In this document: positions 34,188 through 43,966 of the stretch, in pieces | How positions within the stretch are numbered: position 1 is the stretch's first letter | Layout of the letters: each line of letters opens with the position of its first letter | Source of the DNA: Neobacillus piezotolerans | GTDB taxonomy: Bacteria; Bacillota; Bacilli; Bacillales; Cytobacillaceae | Assembly: GCF_003362805.1 (NCBI RefSeq) | Contig: NZ_QNQT01000002.1 | Span: forward strand, 1-64,000 | Direction: 5' to 3' | DNA: 64,000 nt | Position numbers and translations under genes: made by a program | The notes under the pieces: model-generated | What the model saw: only the letters and a program-made list of their open reading frames with translations | The model's database searches: none | What the model was told of the DNA's origin: nothing

Positions 34188-34259
34188 GGCCCCTTGGTCA
34201 AGCGGTTAAGACACCGCCCTTTCACGGCGGTAACACGGGTTCGAATCCCGTAGGGGTCA
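34188..34259 (+). tRNA. tRNA-Glu (UUC)
   Basis: Acceptor GGCCCCT/AGGGGTC, anticodon arm CCGCC-CTTTCAC-GGCGG with TTC, T arm ACGGGTTCGAATCCCGT; no encoded CCA. Confidence 0.95.
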
Positions 34260-34266
34260 TTATTCT

Positions 34267-34343
34267 GGTCCGGTAGTTCAGTTGGTTAGAATGCCTGCCT
34301 GTCACGCAGGAGGTCGCGGGTTCGAGTCCCGTCCGGACCGCCA
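34267..34343 (+). tRNA. tRNA-Asp (GUC)
   Basis: Acceptor GGTCCGG/CCGGACC, anticodon arm CCTGC-CTGTCAC-GCAGG with GTC, T arm CGGGTTCGAGTCCCG, encoded CCA after the discriminator G. Confidence 0.96.
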
Positions 34344-34373
34344 CTTTTATAAAGTGTCATACATAAATAGAAT

Positions 34374-34399
34374 GGCTCAGTAGCTCAGTCGGTAGAGCA
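34374..34399 (+). pseudogene. 5' half of tRNA-Phe
   Basis: The 26 bases equal the first 26 of the intact tRNA-Phe at 34520. As in the tRNA-Lys half, the break comes after base 26 and is followed by ACGAGCAAAGC. The 120-base insert then contains CCCGCC and GGCGGG arms. Confidence 0.8.
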
Positions 34400-34519
34400 A
34401 CGAGCAAAGCTTCCATGAATAAACAACGAGTTGTACCCGCCGAGAAACTGCTTGCGGATCTTTCTGAGGCGGGGACAAAGGCGACTCAGAACTTTTATTT
34501 AGGAATCATATCTATATAC

Positions 34520-34592
34520 GGCTCAGTAGCTCAGTCGGTAGAGCAAAGGACTGAAAATCCTTGTGTCGGCGGTTCGATTCCGTCCTGAGCCA
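34520..34592 (+). tRNA. tRNA-Phe (GAA)
   Basis: Acceptor GGCTCAG/CTGAGCC, anticodon arm AGGAC-TGAAAAT-CCT with GAA, T arm GGCGGTTCGATTCCGTC; no encoded CCA. Confidence 0.96.
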
Positions 34593-34595
34593 TCA

Positions 34596-34632
34596 AAAAG
34601 GAAAGCAAACAAACCTGCTTTCCTTTTTTATT
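34596..34632 (+). terminator. tRNA cluster terminator
   Basis: AAAAGGAAAGCA/TGCTTTCCTTTT with loop AACAAACC, ending in TTTTTT, right after tRNA-Phe. Confidence 0.85.
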
Positions 34633-34652
34633 TCCCAATATAAAACGCCACT

Positions 34653-34669
34653 TGTAATATGTATGTAAT
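34653..34669 (+). promoter_or_regulatory. WalR box upstream of M23 peptidase
   Basis: TGTAAT-N5-TGTAAT, an exact fit to the WalR direct repeat (TGTWAH-N5-TGTWAH). A second imperfect copy (TGTAAC-N5-TGTATA) lies on the other strand near 34868. The remaining spacer 34633-35017 has no gene. WalR itself is encoded 2 kb downstream. Confidence 0.72.
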
Positions 34670-35017
34670 AAAACATCCATATTTTGTTAAAAAATAACCT
34701 AACTCATCCTCTCTATGACATTTATACTACAGAAATTGTCGAATCCTCAAAAAAACCACAGTTTATAGGCTTTTCGGCCTGTTTTCCCTCTATTTTTTCC
34801 TAAAAAACTGCCATTTCGAGACGAATAGTTCGCCAAAATTTTCCTGTAAATGTCAACTATTATACATTTCTGTTACATTATTAGTACTGATAATCAATTT
34901 AAATTAAATTATGGTAAAGTAGAGAAGTGTGAAAATATTTTATATTTCCCAATAAGAAAATAAATCGATTTTGAGAGAATAAGAGGTTTTGTTTCTGTCG
35001 CTCAGGGAGGATTATCA

Positions 35018-36478
35018 ATGAAAGTATTTTCAAAGGAACGTTCCTTGCCATTGAAAAAACCGAATATCAGTATCAATTATATAAAAAAAATCATGCTTTC
35101 CGCATTGGCAACCACGGCGCTTTTCCTGGCAGCCGGAGAAAAGGCTGAAGCGGAACCCAAGCTTACCACTGTATATTATGTTTATCTTAACAATACATAT
35201 ATAGGCACCGTTACAGATAAAAATGTGGTTGAAACGATTGTTGAAAAGCAATTGCTAGATATGCAGAAGTTGAATAAGAACTTCAAACTTGGGTCTGAAA
35301 TCACTTATATACCGGAACAAGTTTTCCGATCGACGGCCAACAACCATGAGGCTGCAAAAAGGGTTGCCCAGGAAATGACACTTGAAGTAGAGTCCGCGGC
35401 TATTGTTATCAATGGTGAGCCAGTTGTCTACCTTGATAGCAAGGAAGCGGCTGAACGGGTTATTAAATTGATGAAATATAAATACGTGACCGAGGAACAG
35501 CTAAAAGATGTAGAAGCAAGGAAAGCACAGCCTGAAGCTTCTTTACCCGCATTAAAGGAAGATGAAACCCGAATCCTTGATGTGCGCTTTTCCGCCGATG
35601 CGAAAGTCGAAATGACAACAATCGCTCCTAGTAAAATATTTTCTCAGGAAAAAGCATTGAAATTCCTCCAAAAAGGAACGTTGGAAGAAAAGAAATATAT
35701 AGTAAAAGAAGGGGATGTACTTGGGTCGATCGCAGGGGAAGCCAATCTTACTACAGCCCAGCTTCTCGCCCTGAACCCTGGTATGAAGGAAGATTCCCTT
35801 ATCAAGATTGGGCAGGAATTGAACATAACGGTTCCAAAGCCTTATATTGACGTAATAGTAGACAAGGAAGTTTTTAAAAAAGAGACCCTTTCTTTTAAAA
35901 CCGAGGTAGTTAATAACGAGTCGATGTTCAAGGGAGATAAAAAGGTGAAACAGGAAGGCCGGAACGGGTCCAGGGAAGTCACTTATGCAATCTCCGAACA
36001 AGGCGGCAAGATTATTAAAAAGACAGTGGTAAGTGAGCAAATCACCCAAAAACCTGTTAACCATATTATTATGAGGGGAACAAAAGTTGTTCCTTCCCGA
36101 GGAGAAGGGTCATTCCTATGGCCTGCTTCCGGCGGTTATGTCTCTAGCCAGACTGGCTATCGCTGGGGGAAAATGCATAAAGGGATCGACATCGCCAGGC
36201 CGTCCAATCGTACGATTAAAGCCGCGGACAACGGAAGAGTCATTTCCGCCGGATGGGACGGAGGGTATGGCAATAAAATTGTCATTGACCATAACAACGG
36301 TTTCCGAACAATTTACGCCCATCTTTCCTCCATTGATGTCCGTGTTGGGCAGACAGTGGCAAAAGGATCAAAAATAGGGGTCATGGGTTCAACTGGGGAT
36401 TCCACAGGGCTACATCTTCATTTTGAAGTATATAAAAACGGCAGTCTTCAAAACCCGATGAAATATTTAAGAAGATAA
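35018..36478 (+). CDS. Cell-wall M23 endopeptidase with LysM and G5 domains
   Basis: 486 residues. An N-terminal hydrophobic segment (about residues 27-45, MLSALATTALFLAAGEKAEA) looks like a signal peptide or anchor. Next come a LysM domain (about 230-275, EGDVLGSIAGEANLTTAQLL), a G5 domain (about 285-365) and an M23 peptidase domain with zinc motifs HKGIDIA and LHLHFEV. It should cut peptidoglycan cross-links outside the cell. A perfect WalR box upstream and the walRK genes downstream fit a WalR-controlled wall hydrolase. Confidence 0.9.
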   Translation: MKVFSKERSLPLKKPNISINYIKKIMLSALATTALFLAAGEKAEAEPKLTTVYYVYLNNTYIGTVTDKNVVETIVEKQLLDMQKLNKNFKLGSEITYIPEQVFRSTANNHEAAKRVAQEMTLEVESAAIVINGEPVVYLDSKEAAERVIKLMKYKYVTEEQLKDVEARKAQPEASLPALKEDETRILDVRFSADAKVEMTTIAPSKIFSQEKALKFLQKGTLEEKKYIVKEGDVLGSIAGEANLTTAQLLALNPGMKEDSLIKIGQELNITVPKPYIDVIVDKEVFKKETLSFKTEVVNNESMFKGDKKVKQEGRNGSREVTYAISEQGGKIIKKTVVSEQITQKPVNHIIMRGTKVVPSRGEGSFLWPASGGYVSSQTGYRWGKMHKGIDIARPSNRTIKAADNGRVISAGWDGGYGNKIVIDHNNGFRTIYAHLSSIDVRVGQTVAKGSKIGVMGSTGDSTGLHLHFEVYKNGSLQNPMKYLRR

Positions 36479-36497
36479 AACCCTTCGATATACGAAA

Positions 36498-36534
36498 ACG
36501 GGCCTCCAGCATGCAGCTGGGGGCCTTTTTGGTA
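36498..36534 (+). terminator. M23 peptidase terminator
   Basis: GGGCCTCCAGC/GCTGGGGGCC with loop ATGCA, then TTTTTGG. Confidence 0.82.
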
Positions 36535-36589
36535 TAGGCAATTGTTTCTAATAGATGATTTATAACGATTAAAATGGTAAAGTTAAATA

Positions 36590-36840
36590 GTAGAAAGTGA
36601 ACTACCCGTCTTGGGGAATAAGTTTAACCGGCGGGTGTTTAGCCCAGTTCTACTGCCGCTAGAATCTTCACTAAGATGGAGATCAAATGGCAGTACGATG
36701 GGTTCAACTAAGCTTCAGAAACACACAGCGGCTAGTTTCACTGTTGTTCACCGAACGGACTTTACGGGCAGGGATCCCCACCTGTCTTCTTTGGTTCCCC
36801 TGAATCTTTCGGGGAGGGTCTGACTGCCCGTTAAGAGTGG
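36590..36840. other. Structured, G/C-richer non-coding block before walR
   Basis: The 412-base gap before walR contains nested hairpins. AGTAGAA pairs with TTCTACT (about 36590-36655) around an inner ACCCG/CGGGT. ACGGGCAG (about 36768) pairs with CTGCCCGT (about 36826) around an inner CCCC-TGAA/TTCGGGG. Open frames here lack ribosome sites. It could be a long regulatory leader, or the relic of an IS200/IS605-type right end, which often carries such stems; I cannot decide. Confidence 0.45.
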
Positions 36841-36890
36841 GATAAATCGTGTAAAAAGTAAGGGAAACGGGACGAGGAAGGAGTTTTGGG

Positions 36891-37601
36891 ATGGAGAAGA
36901 AAATTTTAGTCGTAGATGATGAAAAGCCAATTGCCGATATACTGCAATTTAATTTAAAAAAAGAGGGTTACACTGTTTTTTGCGCATACGACGGGAACGA
37001 AGCAATCTCCATGGTTGAAGAGGTTCAGCCTGACCTGATACTTCTCGATATCATGCTGCCCCTCCGAGATGGGATGGAGGTTTGCAGGGAAGTCAGAAAG
37101 AAATATGAAATGCCCATCATTATGCTTACTGCCAAAGATTCAGAAATTGATAAGGTTCTGGGCCTTGAACTTGGAGCCGATGACTATGTAACAAAGCCCT
37201 TCAGTACGAGGGAATTAATAGCGAGGGTAAAGGCAAACCTGCGGAGGCATCAGCTCCCGTCGGGCCAGGCCAATGGAGAAGAATCCTCGAATGAAATAGA
37301 AATTGGGTCGCTAACCATCCATCCGGATGCCTATGTTGTATCAAAACGGGGCGAAACCATTGAATTGACACACCGTGAATTCGAACTCCTTCACTATCTT
37401 GCCAAACATATTGGACAAGTCATGACACGGGAACATCTCCTGCAAACGGTATGGGGATATGATTACTATGGCGATGTCCGGACCGTGGACGTAACAGTAA
37501 GGCGGCTGCGCGAAAAGATAGAGGACAGCCCAAGCCACCCAGCGTGGATTGTGACAAGAAGAGGAGTCGGCTATTATTTGCGCAATCCTGATCAGGAGTA
37601 A
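36891..37601 (+). CDS. walR: Response regulator WalR (YycF)
   Basis: Essential OmpR-type regulator of cell-wall metabolism. 236 residues; receiver domain with acidic pair VVDDE, phospho-acceptor Asp53 in LLDIMLP and Lys in VTKPFS, then a winged helix ([13 protein letters not shown] ... [15 protein letters not shown]). It has a GGAAGGAG-like ribosome site and is followed by walK after eight bases. Confidence 0.98.
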   Translation: MEKKILVVDDEKPIADILQFNLKKEGYTVFCAYDGNEAISMVEEVQPDLILLDIMLPLRDGMEVCREVRKKYEMPIIMLTAKDSEIDKVLGLELGADDYVTKPFSTRELIARVKANLRRHQLPSGQANGEESSNEIEIGSLTIHPDAYVVSKRGETIELTHREFELLHYLAKHIGQVMTREHLLQTVWGYDYYGDVRTVDVTVRRLREKIEDSPSHPAWIVTRRGVGYYLRNPDQE

Positions 37602-37609
37602 AGAATTTA

Positions 37610-39433
37610 ATGAAAAAAGTCGGCTTTTTTAATTCAGTACATCTTAAATTTGTGCTTATCTATGTACTGCTTATCCTCGTAGCCATGCAGATTATCGGGG
37701 TTTATTTCGTTAAGCAGATGGAAGAAACGCTTACCGGGAACTTCCAGACGTCCCTCAAAAGGCAAGTGACGATGCTTGGATATAACCTTGTGGAGCAGAT
37801 GCAAAGAGAACGGGGAACAGGCGAAACGGACAGCCAGGAAGAAATCAGGAGAATTTTAAAAGAATTCGCTGTCGGAGATATCATTGAGGCAAGGCTGATT
37901 GAAGCTGATACGCTGAAAATCCTAGGAACGTCCAAGCAGAATGAACAGGAAGTGGTCGGCCAAAGGACTACCGAAATGAGGGTTAAGCGGTCAATTGTCA
38001 TAGAGGACGAACAAAGCGAAATTTTGGTTGACCGAAATGGGCATCGAATATGGGTCTTGGTAACCCCGATTAAATCAGACAGGAAAATTATCGGCGTCAT
38101 CAAGGTTGTCGCCAATATTGAGAGTGTTTTCGAGCAAATGAAAACAATTAATGGCATTTTGGCAACCGGGACAGCGATCGCGCTGGTAATTACGGCTGCG
38201 CTTGGCATCCTGTTGGCCCAGACGATTACGCGGCCGATTACAGATATGAAGAAACAGGCGCTGGCGATGGCCAAAGGTAATTTTTCCAGGAAGGTCAAGG
38301 TTTATGGCTACGACGAAATCGGGACATTGGCAATGACATTCAACAACCTGACGAAAAAGCTTCAGGAAGCCCAAGCCACGACAGAAGGGGAACGGAGGAA
38401 ACTATCTTCGGTCCTTTCCTATATGACCGATGGGGTAATCGCGACGGACCGGAGGGGAAGGGTGATTGTCATCAATGACCCGGCGGCCAAAATGCTCGGC
38501 GTTTCACGTGAAACAGTCCTTTCCCAGCCAATCGTGTCGGTGCTTGATTTGGATGACACCTATACATTTGAGGAATTGCTGGAAATTAAGGATTCAATCA
38601 TCCTTGATTACAGCACGAAGCATACCCCCTATGTTTTACGGGCGAATTTATCTGTCATACAGAAAGAAACGGGCTTTGTTAACGGTCTGATTACGGTCCT
38701 ACATGATATTACTGAGCAGGAAAAAATCGATGCGGAACGGCGGGAATTCGTCGCGAATGTATCGCACGAGCTAAGGACGCCGCTGACGACGATGAGAAGC
38801 TATCTTGAAGCGCTGGCGGACGGTGTGATGGAAGATCCTGAAGTCGGGCCGCAGTTCCTTAATGTGGCGCAGACAGAAACAGAACGAATGATTAGGCTTG
38901 TGAACGACCTGCTTCAATTATCAAAAATGGACAGCAGGGACTACAGGCTTTCGAAAGAGTGGGTTGACTTTACCGAGTTCTTCAGCAGGATCATCGACCG
39001 ATTCGAAATGGCGAAGCGTGAAAATGTTCGGTTCACCCGGATTCTGCCCCGGAAGCCGCTCTTTGTTGAAATCGATGAGGATAAATTGACCCAGGTGCTT
39101 GATAACATTATTTCGAATGCCCTAAAATACTCGCCTGAAGGCGGGGAGGTCATCTTTACCGTCCTCGAGGAGGAAGGGAAGATTACAGTTAGCATAAAGG
39201 ATGAGGGCATCGGAATTCCGAAAGAAAATCTCGGGAAGATATTTGACCGTTTTTACCGCGTCGATAAGGCCAGAACCAGGAAATTGGGCGGCACGGGCCT
39301 TGGGCTTGCGATTGCCCGCGAAATGGTAAATGCCCATGGCGGTACTATTTGGGCAACAAGTGAGGAAGGAAGAGGGACACAGATTATATTCACCCTGCCT
39401 TACGAGCCGACTGAAGAGGTTGACTGGTCATGA
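37610..39433 (+). CDS. walK: Sensor kinase WalK (YycG)
   Basis: 607 residues: membrane helix near 10-30, an extracytoplasmic sensor domain, a second helix near 180-205, HAMP (QTITRPITDMKKQA), PAS, HisKA with the phospho-histidine in VSHELRTPLTT, and the HATPase with N, G1 and G2 boxes (NALKYSPEGG, DEGIGIP, GTGLGLAI). It phosphorylates WalR. A near-perfect parS lies in the PAS coding region. The stop overlaps walH by four bases. Confidence 0.98.
   Translation: MKKVGFFNSVHLKFVLIYVLLILVAMQIIGVYFVKQMEETLTGNFQTSLKRQVTMLGYNLVEQMQRERGTGETDSQEEIRRILKEFAVGDIIEARLIEADTLKILGTSKQNEQEVVGQRTTEMRVKRSIVIEDEQSEILVDRNGHRIWVLVTPIKSDRKIIGVIKVVANIESVFEQMKTINGILATGTAIALVITAALGILLAQTITRPITDMKKQALAMAKGNFSRKVKVYGYDEIGTLAMTFNNLTKKLQEAQATTEGERRKLSSVLSYMTDGVIATDRRGRVIVINDPAAKMLGVSRETVLSQPIVSVLDLDDTYTFEELLEIKDSIILDYSTKHTPYVLRANLSVIQKETGFVNGLITVLHDITEQEKIDAERREFVANVSHELRTPLTTMRSYLEALADGVMEDPEVGPQFLNVAQTETERMIRLVNDLLQLSKMDSRDYRLSKEWVDFTEFFSRIIDRFEMAKRENVRFTRILPRKPLFVEIDEDKLTQVLDNIISNALKYSPEGGEVIFTVLEEEGKITVSIKDEGIGIPKENLGKIFDRFYRVDKARTRKLGGTGLGLAIAREMVNAHGGTIWATSEEGRGTQIIFTLPYEPTEEVDWS
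38500..38515. promoter_or_regulatory. parS site in walK
   Basis: CGTTTCACGTGAAACA, one mismatch (first base) from the 16-bp parS. From memory B. subtilis also has a parS in yycG (walK), so the site is conserved despite lying in coding sequence. Confidence 0.85.
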
Positions 39434-40746
39434 GATATGAAACAGTAAAATCAATTTTGCTGACACTGCTGGTTCTTTTTAGTATCGGGCTGACGTGGAC
39501 ATTATGGACCTACCAGCCGAACCTTGACATGCTTGAGAGTGGGAAAATCGTTGAAGAAGTAAAAATGGGCGAGAGAAAAGACGAATCCAAAATAATCAAG
39601 CCTGATAGGATTCTTTATCATGCAGAGGGAAAGCATTACGGAACTTCACGGGTTAATGAAGTTGACAGGCTGATGAAGGAAATGTCCGGCTGGGTGTTTT
39701 TTGATGTGAAAAACAATACCGAGCAGGCGGGACCCTTTAAGCAGGCGGTCCATGGGAACGGCAAAGTTGAAATTATATTTCCACATGAAGTGCCTGTCGA
39801 GGTTTTCAGGAACGTCCTGAACTTTGAGGAAAAAAAGCTCCCATCCTTCCGGTTTGACCGAATTGTTATCGACATGAAAAGCCTTCAAAAAGACAGAGGC
39901 GTTGTTTATTTCGCAAATTCGAGGAACCGGGAGATTTATATCAGCTATATTTCAGCTTCGCTATTAGCCCATTTTAATCGCGGCTTTTATGAACGGGCCA
40001 GCCAGAATCCAGCTTATTTTGCATTCGAGGCGACCGAAAAACGGACAATTTTCCTTCCGGAAGATGAGACCGAAATGCGGGAATATAAATACCTGCCAAA
40101 GAATCTTGATTCTGAGGAATTTAAGGAAGCCCTTTTCGCGAATCCAAGCCTTGTGCAAAAAAGCATTGTTAGCACAGGTGAGGAATATGCGAATGATTCG
40201 AGCAAAATGAACATTTACACAAATAAGCATTTGCTCGTTTTCATTAATCCCGGGGAAGACAATGGGTATTTATCGGGCTCCACGAACCTGCTGAAGCGGA
40301 GTATCGATTTTATTAATCAACATTATGGATGGACGGACCCATACCGGTTTGTTTATCTCAATGAAGCTTCACAGCGGGTAACATTCCGGCTTTACAGCAT
40401 GGATGGTTTTCCAATATTCAATGAAGATGGCCTTTCGGAAATCAATCAGTTTTGGGGAAAGAATGAAATTACAAGACTGACAAGGCCAACTTTCGCGATG
40501 GAGCTTCCTCTCGAAACGACGAAGGTCGTCCGTCCATCGGGAAGGGAAGCATTGGAGTTTTTACAAAGCCAAAAAGGATTCAAGCCAGAACTTCTTGAAG
40601 ATTTGATCCTTGGCTACAAGATGGACAGGGACGCCGCATCCAGCAGGCTAATTACTCTTGAGCCAGCCTGGTTCTACCTCTACAATAAAAAATGGTCTCA
40701 AATCAGCACAGATGAGTTGGGGGGGATGCGGCATGGATTGGAGTAG
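39430..40746 (+). CDS. walH: WalK regulator WalH (YycH)
   Basis: 438 residues, one N-terminal membrane helix (SILLTLLVLFSIGLTWTLW) and a large extracytoplasmic domain. With WalI it forms a membrane complex that tunes WalK activity. It overlaps both walK and walI, in the standard operon order. Confidence 0.93.
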   Translation: MRYETVKSILLTLLVLFSIGLTWTLWTYQPNLDMLESGKIVEEVKMGERKDESKIIKPDRILYHAEGKHYGTSRVNEVDRLMKEMSGWVFFDVKNNTEQAGPFKQAVHGNGKVEIIFPHEVPVEVFRNVLNFEEKKLPSFRFDRIVIDMKSLQKDRGVVYFANSRNREIYISYISASLLAHFNRGFYERASQNPAYFAFEATEKRTIFLPEDETEMREYKYLPKNLDSEEFKEALFANPSLVQKSIVSTGEEYANDSSKMNIYTNKHLLVFINPGEDNGYLSGSTNLLKRSIDFINQHYGWTDPYRFVYLNEASQRVTFRLYSMDGFPIFNEDGLSEINQFWGKNEITRLTRPTFAMELPLETTKVVRPSGREALEFLQSQKGFKPELLEDLILGYKMDRDAASSRLITLEPAWFYLYNKKWSQISTDELGGMRHGLE

Positions 40747-41533
40747 AATTAAAACAATCTTCATCATCACCTTCCTTATCCTCGATGTTTACCTTTTGTA
40801 TCAGTTAATGGTAAAACATAATGCCAACCAGCTTGAGATGATGAAGGAGACTTCCGTAGAGGACCAACTCAAGGCCGCTGATATCACGTATGAGGCGATG
40901 CCAAAAGCGGCAATAAAGGACCAGTATGTCCGGGCAAAAATCAAGGTATTTACTAAAGATGATATTAAGGAGCTAGAAGGCCAGTCGATTATGATTAGGG
41001 ATGAGAGCACCCTCGTTTCGAAACTGGAAGAGCCGTATCAGCTTGATGAAAAAGCCGAACCAATTTCGCTTTCCGCGTTCATCAATGAAAATATTCTGTT
41101 TGGCAGGGAATATCAGTACTGGGAACGGGATGATAAGAAAAAAACAATCACGTATTTCCAGCAGTACCAGAATAAATTTTTGTACCAAAATGTGAATGGA
41201 AACGGCAAGATTGTTTTTGAGTTGAATGATAAAAACCAAATTGTATCCTACGAACAGACGTATTTTGAAGACATTAAGAAACTGGATGTGAAGGAAGAGG
41301 TCATCCAGCCGATAAAGGCATTGGGAATCCTCCTCCAAAAGGGGTTAATCGAGCCAAAAAGCAAGGTAACAAAAGCGGAACTTGGCTATTCGACGATTGT
41401 GCCGCTTGCCTCTTCACAGGTATTCGCCCCAACTTGGCGGTTTATTATTGATAACGAAAAGAGCCTGTATGTCAATGCCTTCGAGGGCCAGGTCATCCCG
41501 TTTGGGAGCGAGGAAAACGAAGTAACGGAGTGA
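40733..41533 (+). CDS. walI: WalK regulator WalI (YycI)
   Basis: 266 residues from ATG 40733 ([21 protein letters not shown] is the membrane anchor). The start lies inside the end of walH; GGGGGG precedes it. Partner of WalH in controlling WalK. An earlier in-frame ATG in walH is not family-like. Confidence 0.92.
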   Translation: MDWSRIKTIFIITFLILDVYLLYQLMVKHNANQLEMMKETSVEDQLKAADITYEAMPKAAIKDQYVRAKIKVFTKDDIKELEGQSIMIRDESTLVSKLEEPYQLDEKAEPISLSAFINENILFGREYQYWERDDKKKTITYFQQYQNKFLYQNVNGNGKIVFELNDKNQIVSYEQTYFEDIKKLDVKEEVIQPIKALGILLQKGLIEPKSKVTKAELGYSTIVPLASSQVFAPTWRFIIDNEKSLYVNAFEGQVIPFGSEENEVTE

Positions 41534-41538
41534 ACGGA

Positions 41539-42333
41539 ATGACATTGCAGTTTAGTGTGCTTGCAAGCGGAAGTACCGGAAACGCGATCTATGTGGAGTC
41601 GGGCGATCATTCATTCTTGGTGGATGCGGGCCTGAGCGGAAAACAAATGGAAGGGCTGTTCCAGAAAATTGGCCGTGACATGCGCGATTTGTCCGGAATT
41701 CTGGTGACCCATGAGCACAGCGACCATATAAAAGGATTGGGCGTCGCGGCGCGCAAATACAAGCTCCCGATCTACGCGAATGAAAAGACGTGGAACGCGA
41801 TGGACAATTGCATCGGGGAAATCCCGACGGAGCAAAAGTTTGTTTTTGGAATGGAAACGGTCAAGAGCTTCGGATCACTCGATATTGAGTCATTTGGCGT
41901 TTCGCATGACGCCGCCGAGCCGATGTTCTACGTATTCCATTCAGGCGGGAAAAAGCTTGTTCTGATTACCGATACCGGATACGTTAGCGACCGGATGAAA
42001 GGGACCATCGCGAACGCGGATGCGTATGTGTTCGAAAGCAACCACGATGTCCAGATGCTCAGAATGGGAAGATACCCATGGAACGTCAAACGCCGGATCC
42101 TTAGCGATGTCGGCCATGTCTCGAATGAGGATGCCGCGATAGCGATGAGTGAGGTTGCTGGCGAGAATACAAAAAGGATTTACCTCGCACATTTAAGCCT
42201 CGACAACAATATGAAGGACCTAGCGAGGATGGCAGTTGCACAGACGCTGGAAACGAGAGGAATCCGGATTGGTGAGCAGTTTGATTTATATGATACAGAC
42301 CCGCGCATCCCGACAGCGTTGACCGCTGTGTAG
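41539..42333 (+). CDS. walJ: Metallo-beta-lactamase-fold exonuclease WalJ (YycJ)
   Basis: 264 residues, with the metal motif [10 protein letters not shown] and later TDTGY and HLSLDNN. YycJ proteins are 5'-3' exonuclease-type enzymes; B. subtilis YycJ has been implicated in mismatch repair. ATG 41539 with GGAG upstream gives exactly the B. subtilis length; a GTG at 41530 overlaps the walI stop. Confidence 0.94.
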   Translation: MTLQFSVLASGSTGNAIYVESGDHSFLVDAGLSGKQMEGLFQKIGRDMRDLSGILVTHEHSDHIKGLGVAARKYKLPIYANEKTWNAMDNCIGEIPTEQKFVFGMETVKSFGSLDIESFGVSHDAAEPMFYVFHSGGKKLVLITDTGYVSDRMKGTIANADAYVFESNHDVQMLRMGRYPWNVKRRILSDVGHVSNEDAAIAMSEVAGENTKRIYLAHLSLDNNMKDLARMAVAQTLETRGIRIGEQFDLYDTDPRIPTALTAV

Positions 42334-42548
42334 GATTCTTAAAAGAGCAAATGTACGTCCAGCTGGATTGTATGTTTGCTCTTTTCTATATTTGGGCTCC
42401 CGAGGAGCGGATGTCCAACCGTGAAATTAAATATGCCTAGTGAAAAAGTGTCTCTGAATGAATGCGTTTTATATTCGAAATAGACCTTGCAGGGAGTATA
42501 ATTAGTTTATAAGCGGCATGTGTACGGCAGTTTTGAAGGAGGATTTGC

Positions 42549-43793
42549 ATGGGATATTATGACCAGGACTACCAGACCCGGTATAAGGCGCCGGAGCCGA
42601 AAAAGAGCGGAAAAGGCTATTTTTTTACCAGCCTTATCGGGGCAATAATAGGAGCGATTCTCGTTATTCTTTCTATTCCGTATCTCTCGGATGCGGGGGT
42701 GCTTCCGTATAAAGTGGCCCCTACGAACGGGCCAACACAGGATCCGGCGGGGGGCAACGGCGGGACGTCAGCGACAGATGTACGGAAACAAGTTGCTGTC
42801 GATGTGGAGACGGATGTAACGAAAGCTGTTGAAAAAGCAGCCGATGCGGTTGTAGGAATCAGCAATATAAGGACATCGAAAGGATTCTGGTTCAGCGAGG
42901 AGCAGGAGGAATCCGCCGGAACCGGATCCGGGGTTATTTATAAAACAGCTGGAAACAAAGCGTATATCGTAACGAACCACCATGTAGTGGAAGGCGCGAA
43001 TGAGCTGGAGGTCACTCTTGCCGATGGCAATAAAATACCGGCAAAGCTAAAGGGCAGCGATGTATGGACAGATCTCGCAGTCATTGAAGTCAGCTCTGAA
43101 AAGATTAAAACGATTGCCGAATTCGGCGACTCCGAGAGGCTGAAGCCAGGTGAGCCAGTCATCGCGATTGGGAACCCGCTAGGCCTGACATTTTCCGGGT
43201 CGGTTACGAAAGGGATTATTTCCGGCCTCGAACGGGCCATTCCGGTCGACATTAACCAAGACGGGATTGCCGACTGGCAGGCGGATGTTATCCAGACGGA
43301 TGCAGCTATCAACCCTGGCAACAGCGGCGGTGCGCTTATTAATATCGCCGGCCAGGTGATTGGCATCAACTCAATGAAAATTGCCCAGAGTGCCGTTGAA
43401 GGAATCGGGCTGTCCATCCCAATCAATTATGCCAAGCCGGTGATTGCGGACCTTGAAAAGTACGGAGAAGTACGCCGCCCTTATATGGGAGTCGATCTAA
43501 GGTCTGTATCCGATCTGCCGACATCGTTCCAGCACGGGGACTTGCAGCTCCCTAATGAGGTTAATTATGGGGTCGCACTAAGGCATGTCGTCCCAAACTC
43601 GCCGGCGGATAAAGCGGGATTAAAGGAACTGGATGTCATCGTTTCAATGGATGGCGAGAAAATTAAGGATGCCATCGATTTGCGCAGGCATCTGTACAAT
43701 AAAAAGAAAATTGGCGAGAAGATGACCATCAAGTTTTACCGGGCTGGCAAGCAAATGGAAACGACGATTCAGCTTGGTGAAGGAGACGTTTAA
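42549..43793 (+). CDS. htrC: Membrane-anchored serine protease HtrC (YycK)
   Basis: Trypsin-like HtrA-family protease at the outer face of the membrane. 414 residues: a membrane helix near 25-47, a protease domain with His in TNHHVV, Asp in WTDLAV and Ser in NPGNSGGAL, then a PDZ domain (about 305-400). AAGGAGGA lies ahead of the ATG. Last gene of the wal cluster. Confidence 0.95.
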   Translation: MGYYDQDYQTRYKAPEPKKSGKGYFFTSLIGAIIGAILVILSIPYLSDAGVLPYKVAPTNGPTQDPAGGNGGTSATDVRKQVAVDVETDVTKAVEKAADAVVGISNIRTSKGFWFSEEQEESAGTGSGVIYKTAGNKAYIVTNHHVVEGANELEVTLADGNKIPAKLKGSDVWTDLAVIEVSSEKIKTIAEFGDSERLKPGEPVIAIGNPLGLTFSGSVTKGIISGLERAIPVDINQDGIADWQADVIQTDAAINPGNSGGALINIAGQVIGINSMKIAQSAVEGIGLSIPINYAKPVIADLEKYGEVRRPYMGVDLRSVSDLPTSFQHGDLQLPNEVNYGVALRHVVPNSPADKAGLKELDVIVSMDGEKIKDAIDLRRHLYNKKKIGEKMTIKFYRAGKQMETTIQLGEGDV

Positions 43794-43799
43794 TATGAA

Positions 43800-43838
43800 A
43801 GCGGGAAGGCATTTGAAGAGGCCTTCCCGCTTTTTGGT
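43800..43838 (+). terminator. htrC terminator
   Basis: GCGGGAAGGC/GCCTTCCCGC stem followed by TTTTTGG. Confidence 0.85.
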
Positions 43839-43966
43839 GTGGAAAAGTTTAAGGAATTCTAGATTATGCAATATGGTATGATGTGAATAACTGGTTTCCG
43901 GGTGTGGAAACTAAAACTAGCTGCCATCAAAGTGGTTTGTTATGAAAAGATGGAGGTGTGCAAAAC

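Noticed and set aside
36611-36823. 70-residue plus-strand frame before walR
   Set aside because: Lies across hairpin arms, no ribosome site, low-complexity composition; treated as non-coding.
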